Counted from the first letter of the stretch, positions 21,447 through 31,575 are shown. The stretch is 64,000 nt of DNA from Deinococcus puniceus (GCF_001644565.1 NZ_CP011387.1:2216501-2280500); one strand, 5' to 3'. Made by a program: numbers and translations. The notes: generated from the letters alone by a model not told the origin.

Positions 21447-21519
21447 GTCTAAGGGTCAAAGGGTCGAAAGGACTGAGGTTTTTGCCGTTCTTAGAGCCTT
21501 CGACCCTAGACCCTTAGAC
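21447..21519. repeat. repeat family B hairpin (GTCTAAGGGTC arms)
   Basis: A perfect 11-bp inverted repeat, GTCTAAGGGTC (21447-21457) with GACCCTTAGAC (21509-21519), with further GGGTCGAA/TTCGACCC pairing inside. It lies between the recX 3' end and the tRNA-Pro promoter. The same GTCTAAGGG unit occurs in at least eight other gaps of the window. Confidence 0.65.
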
Positions 21520-21538
21520 TGCCTCAACCACAGCCCCC

Positions 21539-22129
21539 CTACTCCTCATCGTCCATAAACTCCGGCTCCACGGCATCCTCATCGTCGATCTGCTCGGCGC
21601 TGACTTCGCGGATGGCGTTCCAGATAACGGCCCCCGGAAAGCCGCGCCGCGCCAAGAATCCGTAGGCGCTAGACCTCGGATCACGCTTGCGGCTGAGGCT
21701 GGGCCAGCGGCGGCTGAGCAGTTCGGTGGCGGATGCCTGCTCGTCGTCTGGATCTCGGGCCAACATGGTTTCGTCGATGAGGGGGGCCGTGACGCCCCGG
21801 CGCTTGAGGGTTTGGCGCACGCGGAAGCCGCCGATGCCGCGCCGCGCTCCTTCGGCCTGCGCCACCTGTGCGTCGTCTTGATACCCCAGCTCCTGCACCC
21901 GCTCCAGCACTTCTTCTACCAATGCTTCGTCGTCGCTGCGGCGTTGCAATTTGGTCTTCAGTTCAGCGGCGGTCAGCGCCCTTGCCCCCAGTGCGCGAAA
22001 GGCATAGGCCAGCAGGCTGTCGCGGGCTTCTTCGGGGGTGGGCACGCGGGCGGGCTTGGCGGGCTTTCCCTCTGCATCAGTGCCGTCCAATTCAGGGATT
22101 GCGCGTGGTTTTCGGGGCCGGAAGCTCAC
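21539..22129 (-). CDS. recX: RecX family regulator of RecA
   Basis: About 196 residues from GTG 22129 ([13 protein letters not shown]). RecX is an all-helical three-repeat protein that binds the RecA filament: here [21 protein letters not shown], then [17 protein letters not shown] and [18 protein letters not shown]. In Deinococcus RecX restrains RecA and is linked to radiation resistance. The C-terminus is acidic ([15 protein letters not shown]). A TAGACT -10 box (complement of 22137-22142) lies 7 nt before the GTG, so the longer frame to 22216 is rejected. Its promoter overlaps the -35 region of divergent rpsT. Confidence 0.87.
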   Translation of the reverse strand: MSFRPRKPRAIPELDGTDAEGKPAKPARVPTPEEARDSLLAYAFRALGARALTAAELKTKLQRRSDDEALVEEVLERVQELGYQDDAQVAQAEGARRGIGGFRVRQTLKRRGVTAPLIDETMLARDPDDEQASATELLSRRWPSLSRKRDPRSSAYGFLARRGFPGAVIWNAIREVSAEQIDDEDAVEPEFMDDEE

Positions 22130-22146
22130 GCCGGGCAGTCTAGCGC

Positions 22147-22175
22147 TTGACCCAATCCGCCATACCGGATACAGT
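22147..22175 (+). promoter_or_regulatory. rpsT promoter
   Basis: TTGACC (22147-22152), 17-bp spacer, TACAGT (22170-22175). It gives a long leader of ~180 nt before rpsT, which may hold ribosomal-protein feedback elements, though I could not assign a specific structure. Confidence 0.65.
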
Positions 22176-22359
22176 AACGAAGTTGCCCATTTTGCCTCTG
22201 ATTCATTTCTAGGCACTCTGGCTGACCCCGAATCAGGCTCAACGTGGCCTGAGCGGGTGCGCCGAAGGCAACCGAAATTGCCCGGTGCGTCGAGTTCCCC
22301 AGCGTGGGAACCGCCCCGAATGCATCCAAGATGGATTTGGGAGAATAAGGAGAACGAAT

Positions 22360-22641
22360 ATGGCCCTACGTCACAAGTCTGCCCAGAAACGCCACCGCCA
22401 GAGCCTCAAGCGCCGCATGCTGAACCGCAGCCGCAAGAGCACCATCAAGACCTTCGTGAAGAAGGCCGTGGACGCCGCCCAGCAGAACGTTGCTGACGCC
22501 GCCGCCGTGCAGAGCAAGGCCGAGAGCCTGATCGACAAGGCCGCCAAGGGCAGCACCCTGCACAAGAACACCGCCGCCCGCAAGAAGAGCCGCCTCGCCA
22601 AAGCCATCAACAAGCTGAAGGCCGCAGCCGAGCAAGCCTAA
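22360..22641 (+). CDS. rpsT: 30S ribosomal protein S20
   Basis: 93 residues, very basic and helical: [34 protein letters not shown] and the terminal [13 protein letters not shown] are standard S20. It binds 16S rRNA early in 30S assembly. The SD AAGGAGA is 6 nt before the ATG. Unlike most neighbours it has a long 5' leader and a strong terminator. Confidence 0.96.
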   Translation: MALRHKSAQKRHRQSLKRRMLNRSRKSTIKTFVKKAVDAAQQNVADAAAVQSKAESLIDKAAKGSTLHKNTAARKKSRLAKAINKLKAAAEQA

Positions 22642-22657
22642 GCGACAAAAACGAAGG

Positions 22658-22695
22658 CAGGGCCGACGCTTGAATGTGCGTCGGCCCTGTTTTTT
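22658..22695 (+). terminator. rpsT intrinsic terminator
   Basis: A perfect 12-bp stem CAGGGCCGACGC (22658-22669) with 22678-22689, an 8-nt loop and TTTTTT. Confidence 0.92.
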
Positions 22696-22721
22696 GGTGT
22701 TTTGGATGGGGTTGGCGTGTA

Positions 22722-22821
22722 AACCCCCCCGTTGCTTCGCAACGCCCCCCCTTAGAGGGGAGGACAAGTGCTTTTTCGCTCCCCTTTAAGGGGGGCTGGC
22801 CGCGAAGCGGACTGGGGGGTT
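22722..22821. repeat. repeat family C, full copy
   Basis: A ~100-bp element bounded by AACCCCCC and GGGGGGTT. Left half: GTTGCTTCGCAAC hairpin and CCCCCTTAGAGGGGAGGACA; right half: GCTCCCCTTTAAGGGGGGCT, then GGCCGCGAAGCGGACTGG. The same element lies inverted at 38261-38364. Non-coding, between convergent rpsT and the next gene. Confidence 0.8.
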
Positions 22822-22840
22822 CACACACGACTTCATTCCC

Positions 22841-23305
22841 TCAATCGGCCAGATACCGCAAAAACTCGCGCATGGCGTTGACACACGGGCTGCCTTCAAA
22901 CTCCGCGCTGCTGCCTGTCACGGTACGCAGGATGCCGCTGTCGCTGAGATACAACTGACTGATGCGGTAAGTGACGCCGCCCTGCTCGTAGGAGTACGAC
23001 GCCAGAATGCTCCATGCCCCGGCGCGGTCTACCGGTTGCGTGACCACTTCGCGGACTTTGCGGGCGCTGAGTTTGGATTGCAGTTTGAGGGCAAAGGCGC
23101 GGGCCTGATCCTGAGTTTTGAAGGCGGGGAAGGCCTGCCCATGTTTTTCCTCGCGCAGAAGGCACGCGCCCGCTTCGTCTATCCACTCGTTGGCGTTGCC
23201 CGCTACAGGTGTCCAGCCGGTCATGGGCACGATCAGCGCCTGTGCCGGAGCAAAAGCGAACACGGCGGCGGTCAGCAGGGCAGCAACAGGGGTACGGGCA
23301 GACAT
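22841..23305 (-). CDS. small exported protein, unrecognised
   Basis: 154 residues with a clear signal peptide (MSARTPVAALLTAAVFAFAP, cleavage likely after AQA). The mature part has two Cys (EAGACLL, GSPCVNA) and no catalytic motif; it is predicted mixed alpha/beta. It has its own start after TAGTCT and a G-rich GGGGGAG close to the ATG, so both leaderless and SD-led initiation are possible. No family recognised. Confidence 0.65.
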   Translation of the reverse strand: MSARTPVAALLTAAVFAFAPAQALIVPMTGWTPVAGNANEWIDEAGACLLREEKHGQAFPAFKTQDQARAFALKLQSKLSARKVREVVTQPVDRAGAWSILASYSYEQGGVTYRISQLYLSDSGILRTVTGSSAEFEGSPCVNAMREFLRYLAD

Positions 23306-23373
23306 GGCTCCCCCAGACTAACAGGGCGGTTATGACAAGCTTGGGATAATTCTCATGGAAACTAGACCGGGCC

Positions 23374-23997
23374 TTAAGGCGCTGCCAGTCGAGCTTCCAA
23401 CCCTGCCTTCACGCTCTGCCATTCGCCTCGCAAGATGCTGAACATGACGCTGTCACGGGCAAACCCATCCGGGCGCACCTGATATTGGCGCAGCGTGCCT
23501 TCTTCTACCGCCCCCATTTTCCGCATGGCGGCGAGGCTGCGGGCATTGCGGGCGTCTACCTTGAAATGCACTCGGTTGGCCCCCAACACCTCGAAAGCAC
23601 GGGCCAGCAGCAACAGTTTGGATTCGGGATTCACCACGCCGCCCCGCGCCCCCGGCAGCAACATCGTGCCAATTTCCATCCAGCGGTCTACGGTCTTGAC
23701 CTCGCTGTAGCTGATGCGGCCCACCGCCTGCCCGCCCAGCAGCACGGCCCAGTTGATACGGTTTGGCAGGGCATTCAGCCGCGCGATGTAGTCGGCCCAA
23801 GCTTCAGCGGTGGCTTCTTCTGGCCCGCCCCGCGCCAGCATCGCTACCGTGTCGGCATCGGCCCCAGCATTCAAAGCCTCAGCGTGAGCTTCGGTCAGGG
23901 CTTCCAGCCTAATGAAGCGGCCCGGTAGGGTGGGGGCCAACAGCCACTCGGCGGCGGGGGCTGGGGCTGTAGGCAAAGAATCAGGCGCATCGCTCAT
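23374..23997 (-). CDS. GNAT N-acetyltransferase, RimJ/RimL type
   Basis: About 207 residues from ATG 23997 (MSDAPDSLPTAP). After a Pro/Ala-rich N-terminus comes the GNAT fold: RFIRLEALTEAHAEAL, VGRISYSEV, GTMLLPGARGGVVNPESKLLLLARAFEVLGANRV (pieces of motif A) and MRKMGAVEEGTLRQYQV (motif B). It probably acetylates an amine or a protein N-terminus using acetyl-CoA; the substrate is unknown. TATCGT (complement of 24004-24009) lies 6 nt before the ATG (leaderless). Confidence 0.82.
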   Translation of the reverse strand: MSDAPDSLPTAPAPAAEWLLAPTLPGRFIRLEALTEAHAEALNAGADADTVAMLARGGPEEATAEAWADYIARLNALPNRINWAVLLGGQAVGRISYSEVKTVDRWMEIGTMLLPGARGGVVNPESKLLLLARAFEVLGANRVHFKVDARNARSLAAMRKMGAVEEGTLRQYQVRPDGFARDSVMFSILRGEWQSVKAGLEARLAAP

Positions 23998-24030
23998 GGA
24001 AGAACGATACGCCGGAGTGGGTGGGGGCGG

Positions 24031-24245
24031 GTCTGAGGGTCTAAGGAAGGGCAATCGCGTTGCTCACTCACCCCCTCCCCAACCCTCCCCCCTCTCCTGC
24101 GGAGCTGTACCAGCCAAGGGTGAGGGAGCAAACCAAGCTTCTCGCCCTTAGCTTTTATCCCTCGCCCCTTGTCGGATAGGGGCGCTGCATCGCAGCGGGG
24201 TAAGGGGGCAGTTCTGCCACGCACCCACCCCACTACCTTAGACAA
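24031..24245. repeat. repeat family A, copy 2
   Basis: Same order as copy 1: GTCTAAGG, GGGCAATCGCGTTGCTCACT, CACCCCCTCCCCAACCC, GGGTGAGGGAGCAAAC, CCCTCGCCCCTTGTCGG and an end at CCTTAGAC. It has an extra 25-bp insertion around CTGCGGAGCTGTACCAG. No gene lies here. Confidence 0.7.
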
Positions 24246-24259
24246 CGCCCCAACAAACC

Positions 24260-24856
<597 letters not shown>

Positions 24857-24887
24857 GCCTCTCCTCTACCGGCCCCCGGACGCCCGC

Positions 24888-25178
24888 TCAAAATCCGGGC
24901 AGGCCCAGCCCGCGTGTGGCGTCTTGCTGGAGGGCGTCGGCTTTGGCGGTGGCGTCCTGCATCGCCACCAAAATCAGGTCTTCAAGGGCTTCCACGTCGT
25001 CTGGGTCTACAGCTTCGGGCTTGATCTTCAGGGCCGTGATTTTGCCGTGACCGCTCATGGTGACCGTCACAAGGCCACTGGCCGTGCCTTCCACCGACTG
25101 TGCGGCGAGGTTGTCCTGAATCTTGGCAGCGGCGGCCTGCGCTTGCTGCATCTGCTTCATCAATTTCTTCATGTCCAT
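24888..25178 (-). CDS. ebfC: YbaB/EbfC family nucleoid-associated protein
   Basis: 96 residues: MKKLMKQMQQAQAAAAKIQ at the N-terminus and VTVTMSGHGKITALKI in the core are diagnostic. EbfC binds and bridges DNA and is commonly encoded next to recR, as here. TAGAAT lies 11 nt before the ATG at 25178; the next Met, 6 nt in, is an alternative start. Confidence 0.92.
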   Translation of the reverse strand: MDMKKLMKQMQQAQAAAAKIQDNLAAQSVEGTASGLVTVTMSGHGKITALKIKPEAVDPDDVEALEDLILVAMQDATAKADALQQDATRGLGLPGF

Positions 25179-25320
25179 ACGTACTCGCCATTCTAGCGGT
25201 CATAGGAGGGGCAAAAAGTGCAGAACGTAGACCGTGCAGCGTGGCCTAAGCCCAGCCTCCGCCCCGTATTCCCCCCCCGCTCACCCATCCCACCCTCTTT
25301 ATCTCAAACCCCTTGCCCCT

Positions 25321-25380
25321 TAGACGCCTTTCCACCCGTCCCGCCATGCCTAACGCCCGTTAGTTTTCCTGCGCTATTCT
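25321..25380 (+). promoter_or_regulatory. thiolase promoter with PaaR-type TetR operator (56-bp block shared with 29647-29702)
   Basis: 25321-25376 is identical over 56 bp to the complement of 29647-29702. It contains CTAACGCCCGTTAG (25350-25363), which fits CNAACGNNCGTTNG, the consensus reported for Thermus PaaR. The -10 TATTCT (25375-25380) lies 12 bp further on and 7 nt before the thiolase ATG, so a bound repressor would cover the -35 region. Confidence 0.72.
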
Positions 25381-25387
25381 TGGCAAC

Positions 25388-26566
25388 ATGAACAAAGCAG
25401 TCATTGTGGCGGCCTCGCGCACGCCGACGGGTAAGTTTCTGGGGGCGCTGGAATCGGTGCGGGCCGTGGAACTTGGGAGTATTACGTTGGCCGATACCCT
25501 GCGCCGGGCCGGGATTCCTGCCGAGCTGGTAGAAGAAGTGATCATGGGCCAAGTCGTGCAGGCGGGTTGCGGGCAAAACCCGGCGCGGCAGGCGGCACTA
25601 GCGGCGGGCCTCAGCAACGAGGTGGGGGCGCTGACCATCAACAAAGTGTGTGGCAGCGGCCTGAAAGCGGTGATTCTGGCCGCCCAGAGCATCCGGGCGG
25701 GCGACCAGTCGGCGGTGCTGGCGGGCGGCATGGAATCCATGAGCAACGCGCCGCATCTACTCCCCGGCGCACGCAAGGGCTACCGCCTAGGGCACGCGCA
25801 GGTACTGGACGCCAACACGCAGGACGGGCTGTGGTGTTCCATCAACGACGAGGGCATGGGCCTGACCGGAGAGCGCGTGGCCGACAAATACGCCATTACG
25901 CGGGACGAGCAGGACGCCTACGCCACCGCCAGCCACCAGAAAGCGATTGCTGCGCAGGGGGCCGGGCACTTTGCCGAAGAGATCGTGCCCGTGACCGTGA
26001 AGGGCCGCAAGGGTGACACCGTTGTAGACGCTGACGAAGGCCCCCGCGCCGATACGAGCTTGGATACGTTGGGCCGCCTGAAACCCGCCTTCCGCAAAGA
26101 CGGTTCGGTCACGGCAGGCAACGCCCCCGGCCTCAACGACGGCGCGGCCAGCCTGCTGGTCATGAGCGAGGACGCCGCCGCTGCGCACGGGCTGAAGCCT
26201 CTGGCCGAAATTACCGGGTACGCTACAGGCGGCCTTGCCCCCGAATGGGTGATGATGACGCCCGTGCCCGCCACGCAGAAGCTGTTGAAGAATCTGGGCA
26301 TGGGCGTAGGCGACGTGGATTTGTGGGAACTGAACGAGGCGTTTAGCGTGCAGAGTCTCGCCGTGAGCCGCGAACTGGGCCTAGACCCCGCCCGCGTGAA
26401 CGTGAACGGCGGCGCGGTGGCGCTGGGTCACCCGATTGGAGCCAGCGGCGCACGCATTCTGGTCACGCTACTGCATGCACTGAAAGCACACGACAAGGAA
26501 ACGGGCGTAGCGACGCTGTGCATGGGCGGCGGCAACGGGCTGGCATTGGCAGTTCGGCGGGTTTGA
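25388..26566 (+). CDS. acetyl-CoA acetyltransferase (thiolase)
   Basis: 392 residues. Nucleophile Cys in [11 protein letters not shown] (near residue 88), catalytic His in [17 protein letters not shown] and second Cys in [13 protein letters not shown]. It condenses or cleaves acetoacetyl-/3-ketoacyl-CoA. Together with the 3-hydroxyacyl-CoA dehydrogenase downstream it forms part of a fatty-acid or PAA-type beta-oxidation set. Leaderless (TATTCT 7 nt before ATG), under a PaaR-type operator. Confidence 0.92.
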   Translation: MNKAVIVAASRTPTGKFLGALESVRAVELGSITLADTLRRAGIPAELVEEVIMGQVVQAGCGQNPARQAALAAGLSNEVGALTINKVCGSGLKAVILAAQSIRAGDQSAVLAGGMESMSNAPHLLPGARKGYRLGHAQVLDANTQDGLWCSINDEGMGLTGERVADKYAITRDEQDAYATASHQKAIAAQGAGHFAEEIVPVTVKGRKGDTVVDADEGPRADTSLDTLGRLKPAFRKDGSVTAGNAPGLNDGAASLLVMSEDAAAAHGLKPLAEITGYATGGLAPEWVMMTPVPATQKLLKNLGMGVGDVDLWELNEAFSVQSLAVSRELGLDPARVNVNGGAVALGHPIGASGARILVTLLHALKAHDKETGVATLCMGGGNGLALAVRRV

Positions 26567-26591
26567 GGCGCGGCTCCCGTAGACTTGCCCC

Positions 26592-26906
26592 ATGACCGTC
26601 CCCACCCTCTGGATCATCCAAAGCCGCTACCTCAAAACCGGCGACGAACTGGCCGCCATTACGCCGCTGCACCGCGCTTGGCTGGATCAGCACTATGTCG
26701 GCGGACTGTTCTTGGTGTCGGGCCGCAAGTTGGACGGTACGGGCGGAGTTTTGCTGGCCCACGCCGACAGTCAGGCGCAATTGGAAGATGTCTTTAAGAA
26801 TGACCCGTTTGTCTTGAATGGATGCAGCGAATACAGCTACACGCCGTTTACGCCTGTGAAGCGTGGGAAGGCGCTGGAATTGGACGGCGTGGCGCTGGTG
26901 GAGTAG
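26592..26906 (+). CDS. YciI-like protein
   Basis: 104 residues with the ferredoxin-like YciI fold: LWIIQSRYLKTGDELAAITPLHRAWLDQHY contains the conserved His of the family, and GGVLLAHADSQAQLEDVFKNDPF is typical. Function is not well defined; some relatives are hydrolases or dehalogenases. TAGACT (26580-26585) is 6 nt before the ATG, so it has its own leaderless promoter between the two acyl-CoA genes. Confidence 0.8.
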   Translation: MTVPTLWIIQSRYLKTGDELAAITPLHRAWLDQHYVGGLFLVSGRKLDGTGGVLLAHADSQAQLEDVFKNDPFVLNGCSEYSYTPFTPVKRGKALELDGVALVE

Positions 26907-27036
26907 AGGCTGTCTAAGGGTCAAGGGTCTAAGAGACTGAGAAAGTCAAAGGCCATGCCAGACGCTCTCACTCACTGGTCTGCCCACGTAAAGCTGACCG
27001 CCGCAGTCCCTTAGACACAGCACAAGGAGCCACAGA

Positions 27037-27873
27037 ATGAACTTCGGAGTCGTAGGTGCAGGACAGATGGGCGCGGGGATTGCACAGGTGGCCGCGCAAA
27101 GTGGCTTTAGCGTCATCGTGCAAGATGTCAAACCAGAGTTTTTGGAACGTGGACGGGCCACCATTCAAAAGAGCCTTGCCAAATTGCATGAGAAGGGCAA
27201 GCTGACCGAAACGCCCGACGAAATCATGGGCCGCATCCGCTTCAGCACTGACTTGGCCGATTTTGCCGACAGCGATCTGGTGGTCGAAGCCATCGTGGAA
27301 AACGAAGCTATCAAAGCCGAGCTGTTCCGCACGTTGGGCAGCATCGTCAAGACAGACGGAATTTTAGCCAGCAATACCAGCAGCATTCCTATTACGGCGC
27401 TTGCCAGTGCATCGGGCCGCCCTGAGCAGTTTATCGGCATGCATTTTATGAACCCCGTTCCGCTCATGGCGCTTGTCGAAGTCATTCGCGGCCACAGCAC
27501 CAGCGACGAAACGGCTCAAAAAGTCATTCAGACCGCCGAGCAGATGGGCAAAACCCCGCTGACGTGCAACGATTTCCCCGGTTTCGTGTCCAACCGAATC
27601 CTGATGCCTATGCTGAACGAAGCTATTCAGTGCGTGATGGAAGGCGTGGCCGAGCCGGAAGCCATAGACGGCATCATGAAACTGGGCATGAATCACCCGA
27701 TGGGGCCGCTGACCTTGGCCGACTTTATTGGCCTAGATACCTGCCTCGCCATCATGGACGTGTTGCACAAGGGGCTGGGCGACGACAAATACCGGCCCTC
27801 GCCGCTGCTGAGAAAGATGGTGCAGGCGGGGCTGTTGGGGCGCAAGAGCGGGCAGGGATTTTATAAGTACTGA
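27037..27873 (+). CDS. 3-hydroxybutyryl-CoA / 3-hydroxyacyl-CoA dehydrogenase
   Basis: 278 residues. NAD-binding [15 protein letters not shown] at the N-terminus, the catalytic His in [11 protein letters not shown] with Glu in LVEVIRG, and the C-terminal domain [21 protein letters not shown]. It oxidises 3-hydroxyacyl-CoA with NAD(P). An SD-like AAGGAG is present 8 nt before the ATG. The upstream gap (26907-27036) holds GTCTAAGGG repeats (family B). Confidence 0.92.
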   Translation: MNFGVVGAGQMGAGIAQVAAQSGFSVIVQDVKPEFLERGRATIQKSLAKLHEKGKLTETPDEIMGRIRFSTDLADFADSDLVVEAIVENEAIKAELFRTLGSIVKTDGILASNTSSIPITALASASGRPEQFIGMHFMNPVPLMALVEVIRGHSTSDETAQKVIQTAEQMGKTPLTCNDFPGFVSNRILMPMLNEAIQCVMEGVAEPEAIDGIMKLGMNHPMGPLTLADFIGLDTCLAIMDVLHKGLGDDKYRPSPLLRKMVQAGLLGRKSGQGFYKY

Positions 27874-27952
27874 TTCCAATGCGGTCTACCAAAAAGCAGT
27901 GGTGAAGGTATGGTCAGAAGAGCTTGGGGCAGGCATGTTAGAACAGAGGTCT

Positions 27953-28792
27953 ATGAAACCTAGTGTGAAATGGATCGTCTCGGCAGCTGTTGCGGCTACC
28001 AGCATGGGCATGATGGGCACGGCCAACGCCGCCGACGTGCGCTTAGGCCTGAATACCGGATTCGGGCTGGGCTGTCAGGTGGCGGGCGTGCGGGCGGGCC
28101 TACAGGAAGGGCGCTTCGGCGGCTTTATTCAAGGCGTGTACTGCAGCAGCAACGTGCAGGGCGTGGCGGGCGGCGTGTCGTTGGGCGGCGCTCTGACCTT
28201 CGACGTGTACCAGTCGCAAACGGTGGGGGCCTACCTGCTGGCCGGAGCCAATACCAATTCCGGCACAGACGCCAGCCTCTTTGCAGGCGCGGGCGTGCGC
28301 TACGGTATCCCGCTGTTTCCGGTAGAAGGGTATGCAGAAGCGGGCGTGCAGCGCACCAATACCCTGCTCGGCCCGGTGGTCGGCCCCCGCGTGGCCGTCG
28401 GCGTGAACTACGTCTTTCGCGGCGTAGACCTGTCGGCTTCCTCTGCGGCGAGTGGAACGGTGGGTAGCGGCGAATCCAGCGCCCCCGCGCAGTGCAACAT
28501 CAGCGCCAGCGACGACGCCGCCAACGCCGCCTCCGCCGCCCAGAGTGCCATGCAGAGTGCCGTTCAGGCAGGCGCGAGTGCCTACGCGGGCATCTACCGC
28601 GACATCAGCCCCAACATCAGCGTGGGTTCTACGAGTGTCAGTGGCAACAACGCCACCGTCAGCGGCAGTATCTCCTTTTCGGCAGTACAGGTCAGCAACG
28701 GCCAGTCGGTCAGCGGCACCTACGGCGGCACCGTGAATCTGGTACGCAGCGGCTGTGGCTGGCAAACCACGGGCTACACCCAAAACAGCTAA
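27953..28792 (+). CDS. exported protein, possibly outer-membrane or surface, unrecognised
   Basis: About 279 residues from ATG 27953 with a signal peptide (KWIVSAAVAATSMGMMGTANA). The first half (to about residue 160) is Gly-rich with alternating hydrophobics, beta-barrel-like. The second half begins with a Ser/Ala linker and then a segment with NISASDDAANAASAAQSA and repeated Ser/Gly-rich strands ending in a Cys (SGCGWQT). Upstream in-frame Met codons at 27899 precede the signal peptide and are unlikely starts. No family recognised. Confidence 0.62.
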   Translation: MKPSVKWIVSAAVAATSMGMMGTANAADVRLGLNTGFGLGCQVAGVRAGLQEGRFGGFIQGVYCSSNVQGVAGGVSLGGALTFDVYQSQTVGAYLLAGANTNSGTDASLFAGAGVRYGIPLFPVEGYAEAGVQRTNTLLGPVVGPRVAVGVNYVFRGVDLSASSAASGTVGSGESSAPAQCNISASDDAANAASAAQSAMQSAVQAGASAYAGIYRDISPNISVGSTSVSGNNATVSGSISFSAVQVSNGQSVSGTYGGTVNLVRSGCGWQTTGYTQNS

Positions 28793-28834
28793 AGACAACA
28801 GTTCAAGATTCGTGTTTTCGGGGATTCCTGTCCG

Positions 28835-29038
28835 TCTGGCTTGTTCAGAAGAGCAGGAATCCGCCGTTGTTGTCGGTGCCGGATAAGGATTCCGACTCAA
28901 CACCGTGCTTTTCAGTGTTCAATCCGAGCGGACTGGCACAGCACGAAGTGAGCGACGAGGAAAAAATGTGGGCTACGCGTTATGGAGCCGCCTATAGTGC
29001 TGTCCCGGATAGGGCGCAATGGAGTGGAATCCGTATTC
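28835..29038. repeat. degenerate copy of a dispersed repeat (family D-like)
   Basis: No gene. It contains GGAATCCG, GTGAGCGACGAGG and GGAGTGGAATCCGTATTC, resembling inverted pieces of the family D elements at 44600-44720 and 35340-35440. Assignment is by eye. Confidence 0.4.
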
Positions 29039-29039
29039 T

Positions 29040-29636
29040 TTACCGCGCCTGACCGTGGTATTCCGCGTTGGGCAGGAATCCCAGCGCCCCACTGACCCGG
29101 TTAGTCAGGTTAAACATGCCGATCACCTGTACGAGTTCCAGAATCTGCTGGTCGTTCAGACCCACGTCGCGTAGCGGTTGCAAGTCGGCTTCGGCCACCT
29201 CTGCCGGATGCAGGGTCAGGCGCTCGGCGTAGGCGCACAGGGCCGCCATACGGGGGCTGAGGTCGGCATGTCGCCAGTTTACGACCACCAAGTCTGCGGT
29301 GTGCGGGTTTTCGCCTGCTTGCCGTAGGAATTCGCGCAGGGCCGCCCCATGCGATACCGCGCAGTAAATACAGCGGTTCGCGCCGCTGACCACCACGGCT
29401 ACCATCTCGCGTTCTAGCGGCGTCAAGAAGCCTTCCTTGTTCAGCAGCAGATTGAAGTAGCCCCACCACGCCAGGAACTGTTCACCGTTGAGGGCCTGAG
29501 CGCGGAACACGTTGGGGACGAATCCGACGTTGGCCTCCGCCTTGCTCCACAGCTTCCGCACGCCTTCGGGCACGTCAGTTTCGGTGGGCACGGCCAGCCA
29601 AGAAATCTGGTTCTGGGTGGACTGGGGTGGGGTCAT
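29040..29636 (-). CDS. peroxidase-related CMD-domain protein (AhpD-like)
   Basis: About 198 residues from ATG 29636. It has the AhpD-type active-site pair in [12 protein letters not shown] (CxxC with His), and LERELVAVVVSG-type helices preceding it (here [12 protein letters not shown]). CMD/AhpD proteins reduce peroxides or decarboxylate. ATG 29642 is also in frame, but the -10 box TACGCT (complement of 29643-29648) ends at its base, so 29636, 6 nt downstream, is the leaderless start. It shares the thiolase promoter/operator and thus probably its regulator. Confidence 0.82.
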   Translation of the reverse strand: MTPPQSTQNQISWLAVPTETDVPEGVRKLWSKAEANVGFVPNVFRAQALNGEQFLAWWGYFNLLLNKEGFLTPLEREMVAVVVSGANRCIYCAVSHGAALREFLRQAGENPHTADLVVVNWRHADLSPRMAALCAYAERLTLHPAEVAEADLQPLRDVGLNDQQILELVQVIGMFNLTNRVSGALGFLPNAEYHGQAR

Positions 29637-29642
29637 GGGCAT

Positions 29643-29702
29643 AGCGTAGCGCAGGAAAACTAACGGGCGTTAGGCATGGCGGGACGGGTGGAAAGGCGTC
29701 TA
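29643..29702 (-). promoter_or_regulatory. CMD gene promoter with PaaR-type operator (copy of 25321-25376)
   Basis: 29647-29702 is the exact complement of the 56-bp thiolase promoter block, with operator CTAACGGGCGTTAG at 29660-29673 and -10 TACGCT (29643-29648). Confidence 0.72.
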
Positions 29703-29827
29703 CGGATCGAGGGCCTAAGAAAGGAGTTGAGCGGCGGCTTAAAGCTGGTCTTCGGGGCCGAGCGTCTCTCCTCATTCCATTGCAAACCCACGCCTTTCCT
29801 AAAGCGCACCACCCACTTGCCACACCC

Positions 29828-30112
29828 TCAGAAGTCCATCCAAACGCGCCCGCCGAAGCCGCCCCGCGCCTGTGCTTTGGCAGCCCGCTGTGCTTCCAAC
29901 TCCTGCGGTGTCAGGCCGTGCAGGGCGGCCAGAGCGTGCAACACCTCCAGCACGTCCGCCAATTCCTGCGGGTCATGCGCTTCCAGATATTCCGCGACTT
30001 CTTCCTGCAACTTGGCTCGTAGGGCAGCCGCATATTCTTCTACATCCAGAATCCGCGCCACTGCGCCTGCTCCCACGATTGCCGGGATGCCGTCTCTGAC
30101 CAATTTGCCCAC
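29828..30112 (-). CDS. MazG-like nucleotide pyrophosphohydrolase (PRA-PH-like)
   Basis: 94 residues, all-alpha. LVRDGIPAIV at the N-terminus and KLQEEVAEYLEA...ELADVLEVLHAL carry the EExxE-x-ExxD metal pattern of the MazG superfamily. Small members of this type probably hydrolyse non-canonical NTPs. TAGAGT (complement of 30119-30124) is 6 nt before GTG 30112 (leaderless). It is divergent from ffh. Confidence 0.8.
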   Translation of the reverse strand: MGKLVRDGIPAIVGAGAVARILDVEEYAAALRAKLQEEVAEYLEAHDPQELADVLEVLHALAALHGLTPQELEAQRAAKAQARGGFGGRVWMDF

Positions 30113-30187
30113 CCCGGCACTCTATCCCGCGCTCAGAATAAACTCCGCACAACAAAGCTGGCCCCGGCTGCGTGGTAGCCTCACGCT

Positions 30188-31540
30188 ATGTTTGAGGCGC
30201 TGGGCAACAAGTTACAGGACATCCTTGACCGGGTGGGCCGCGAGAGCAAACTCACCGACACGCAGGTGAAGGCCGCCATGCGCGAGATTCGGATGGCGCT
30301 GCTGGAAGCCGACGTAAACTTTACGGTGGCCAAAGATTTCGTGGCCCGCGTGAGCGAAAAGGCCGTGGGCCAAGACGTGCTGGGCAGCCTGAACGCGGGC
30401 CAGACCATCGTGAAGATGGTGCATGACGAGCTGATCGAGACGCTGGGCGGGCAAGCGGCGCAGCCGACCCTGAAAACCGAAGGCAACGTGTGGTTTATGG
30501 TGGGCCTACAAGGGGCAGGCAAGACGACCAGCACGGGCAAACTGGCCGCCCACTACAAGGCCAAAGGTCGCCGCGTGTTGCTGGTGGCCGCCGATACCCA
30601 GCGCCCCGCCGCCCGCGACCAACTGGAAGTGCTGGCAAACCAGGTGGGCGTGCCCGTGCTGAAGGTGGCCGACGGCGAAACCCCTCAGCAGACGCGGGCA
30701 CGGCTGGAAGCGCACCTGAAAGAAGATTTCCGTGATCTGGTGATCGTGGACACGGCGGGCCGCCTGCAAATAGACGCCGCACTGATGGATCAGTTGGCCG
30801 ACCTGCAAAGCCAGTTGCAACCCAGCGAAACGCTGCTGGTGGTGGACGCCATGACCGGGCAAGAAGCCCTGAACGTGGCCCAGACCTTCGACGCCCGCGT
30901 GAATCTGTCGGGCCTGATCATCACCAAAATGGACGGCGATGCTCGCGGCGGCGCGGCCCTGAGCGCCCGCAGCGTCACCGGAAAGCCGATCTACTTTTCA
31001 GGCACCAGCGAGAAGCTGAGTGGGCTAGAGCCGTTCTATCCTGACCGCGTGGCAGGCCGAATCCTCGGCATGGGCGACATGCTGGGTCTGATCGAGCGTG
31101 CCCAACAAGCCGACCTGAAAGCGATGGAAGTCAAGAAACCCGGCGACTTCGATCTGGAAGACTTGTTGGTGCAACTGCGCCAGATTCGCAAGATGGGGCC
31201 GCTGGGCGACCTGCTCAAACTGATTCCCGGCATGAGCCGCGCCCTGCCCGAAGGCTTCAATGTGGACGAGGCCCAAATTCAGCGCATCGACGCCATGATC
31301 AGTTCGATGACCCTGAAAGAGCGGCGCAATCCCAAGATCATCGACGGCAAACGCCGCAAGCGCATCGCGGCGGGCAGCGGCCACACCGTACAGGACATCA
31401 ACCGGATTCTGAAGATGCACGAGCAGATGAAAGACATGATGAAGATGCTGGGCCGCATGAGTGGCCCCGGCGGCAAAGGCCCCGGCAAGGGCGGGTTTCC
31501 CCAAAAAATGCCGCCTATGCCGCGCAATCTGAAGCGCTGA
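30188..31540 (+). CDS. ffh: signal recognition particle protein Ffh
   Basis: 450 residues: N domain helices, GTPase G domain with [33 protein letters not shown] and [10 protein letters not shown], then the Met-rich M domain ([31 protein letters not shown]) that binds 4.5S RNA and signal sequences. It targets nascent membrane proteins with FtsY. TAGCCT (30176-30181) is 6 nt before the ATG. Confidence 0.96.
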   Translation: MFEALGNKLQDILDRVGRESKLTDTQVKAAMREIRMALLEADVNFTVAKDFVARVSEKAVGQDVLGSLNAGQTIVKMVHDELIETLGGQAAQPTLKTEGNVWFMVGLQGAGKTTSTGKLAAHYKAKGRRVLLVAADTQRPAARDQLEVLANQVGVPVLKVADGETPQQTRARLEAHLKEDFRDLVIVDTAGRLQIDAALMDQLADLQSQLQPSETLLVVDAMTGQEALNVAQTFDARVNLSGLIITKMDGDARGGAALSARSVTGKPIYFSGTSEKLSGLEPFYPDRVAGRILGMGDMLGLIERAQQADLKAMEVKKPGDFDLEDLLVQLRQIRKMGPLGDLLKLIPGMSRALPEGFNVDEAQIQRIDAMISSMTLKERRNPKIIDGKRRKRIAAGSGHTVQDINRILKMHEQMKDMMKMLGRMSGPGGKGPGKGGFPQKMPPMPRNLKR

Positions 31541-31575
31541 GGGTCTAGCTCCTTCTGGAGCCATTCAGCCTAGAT

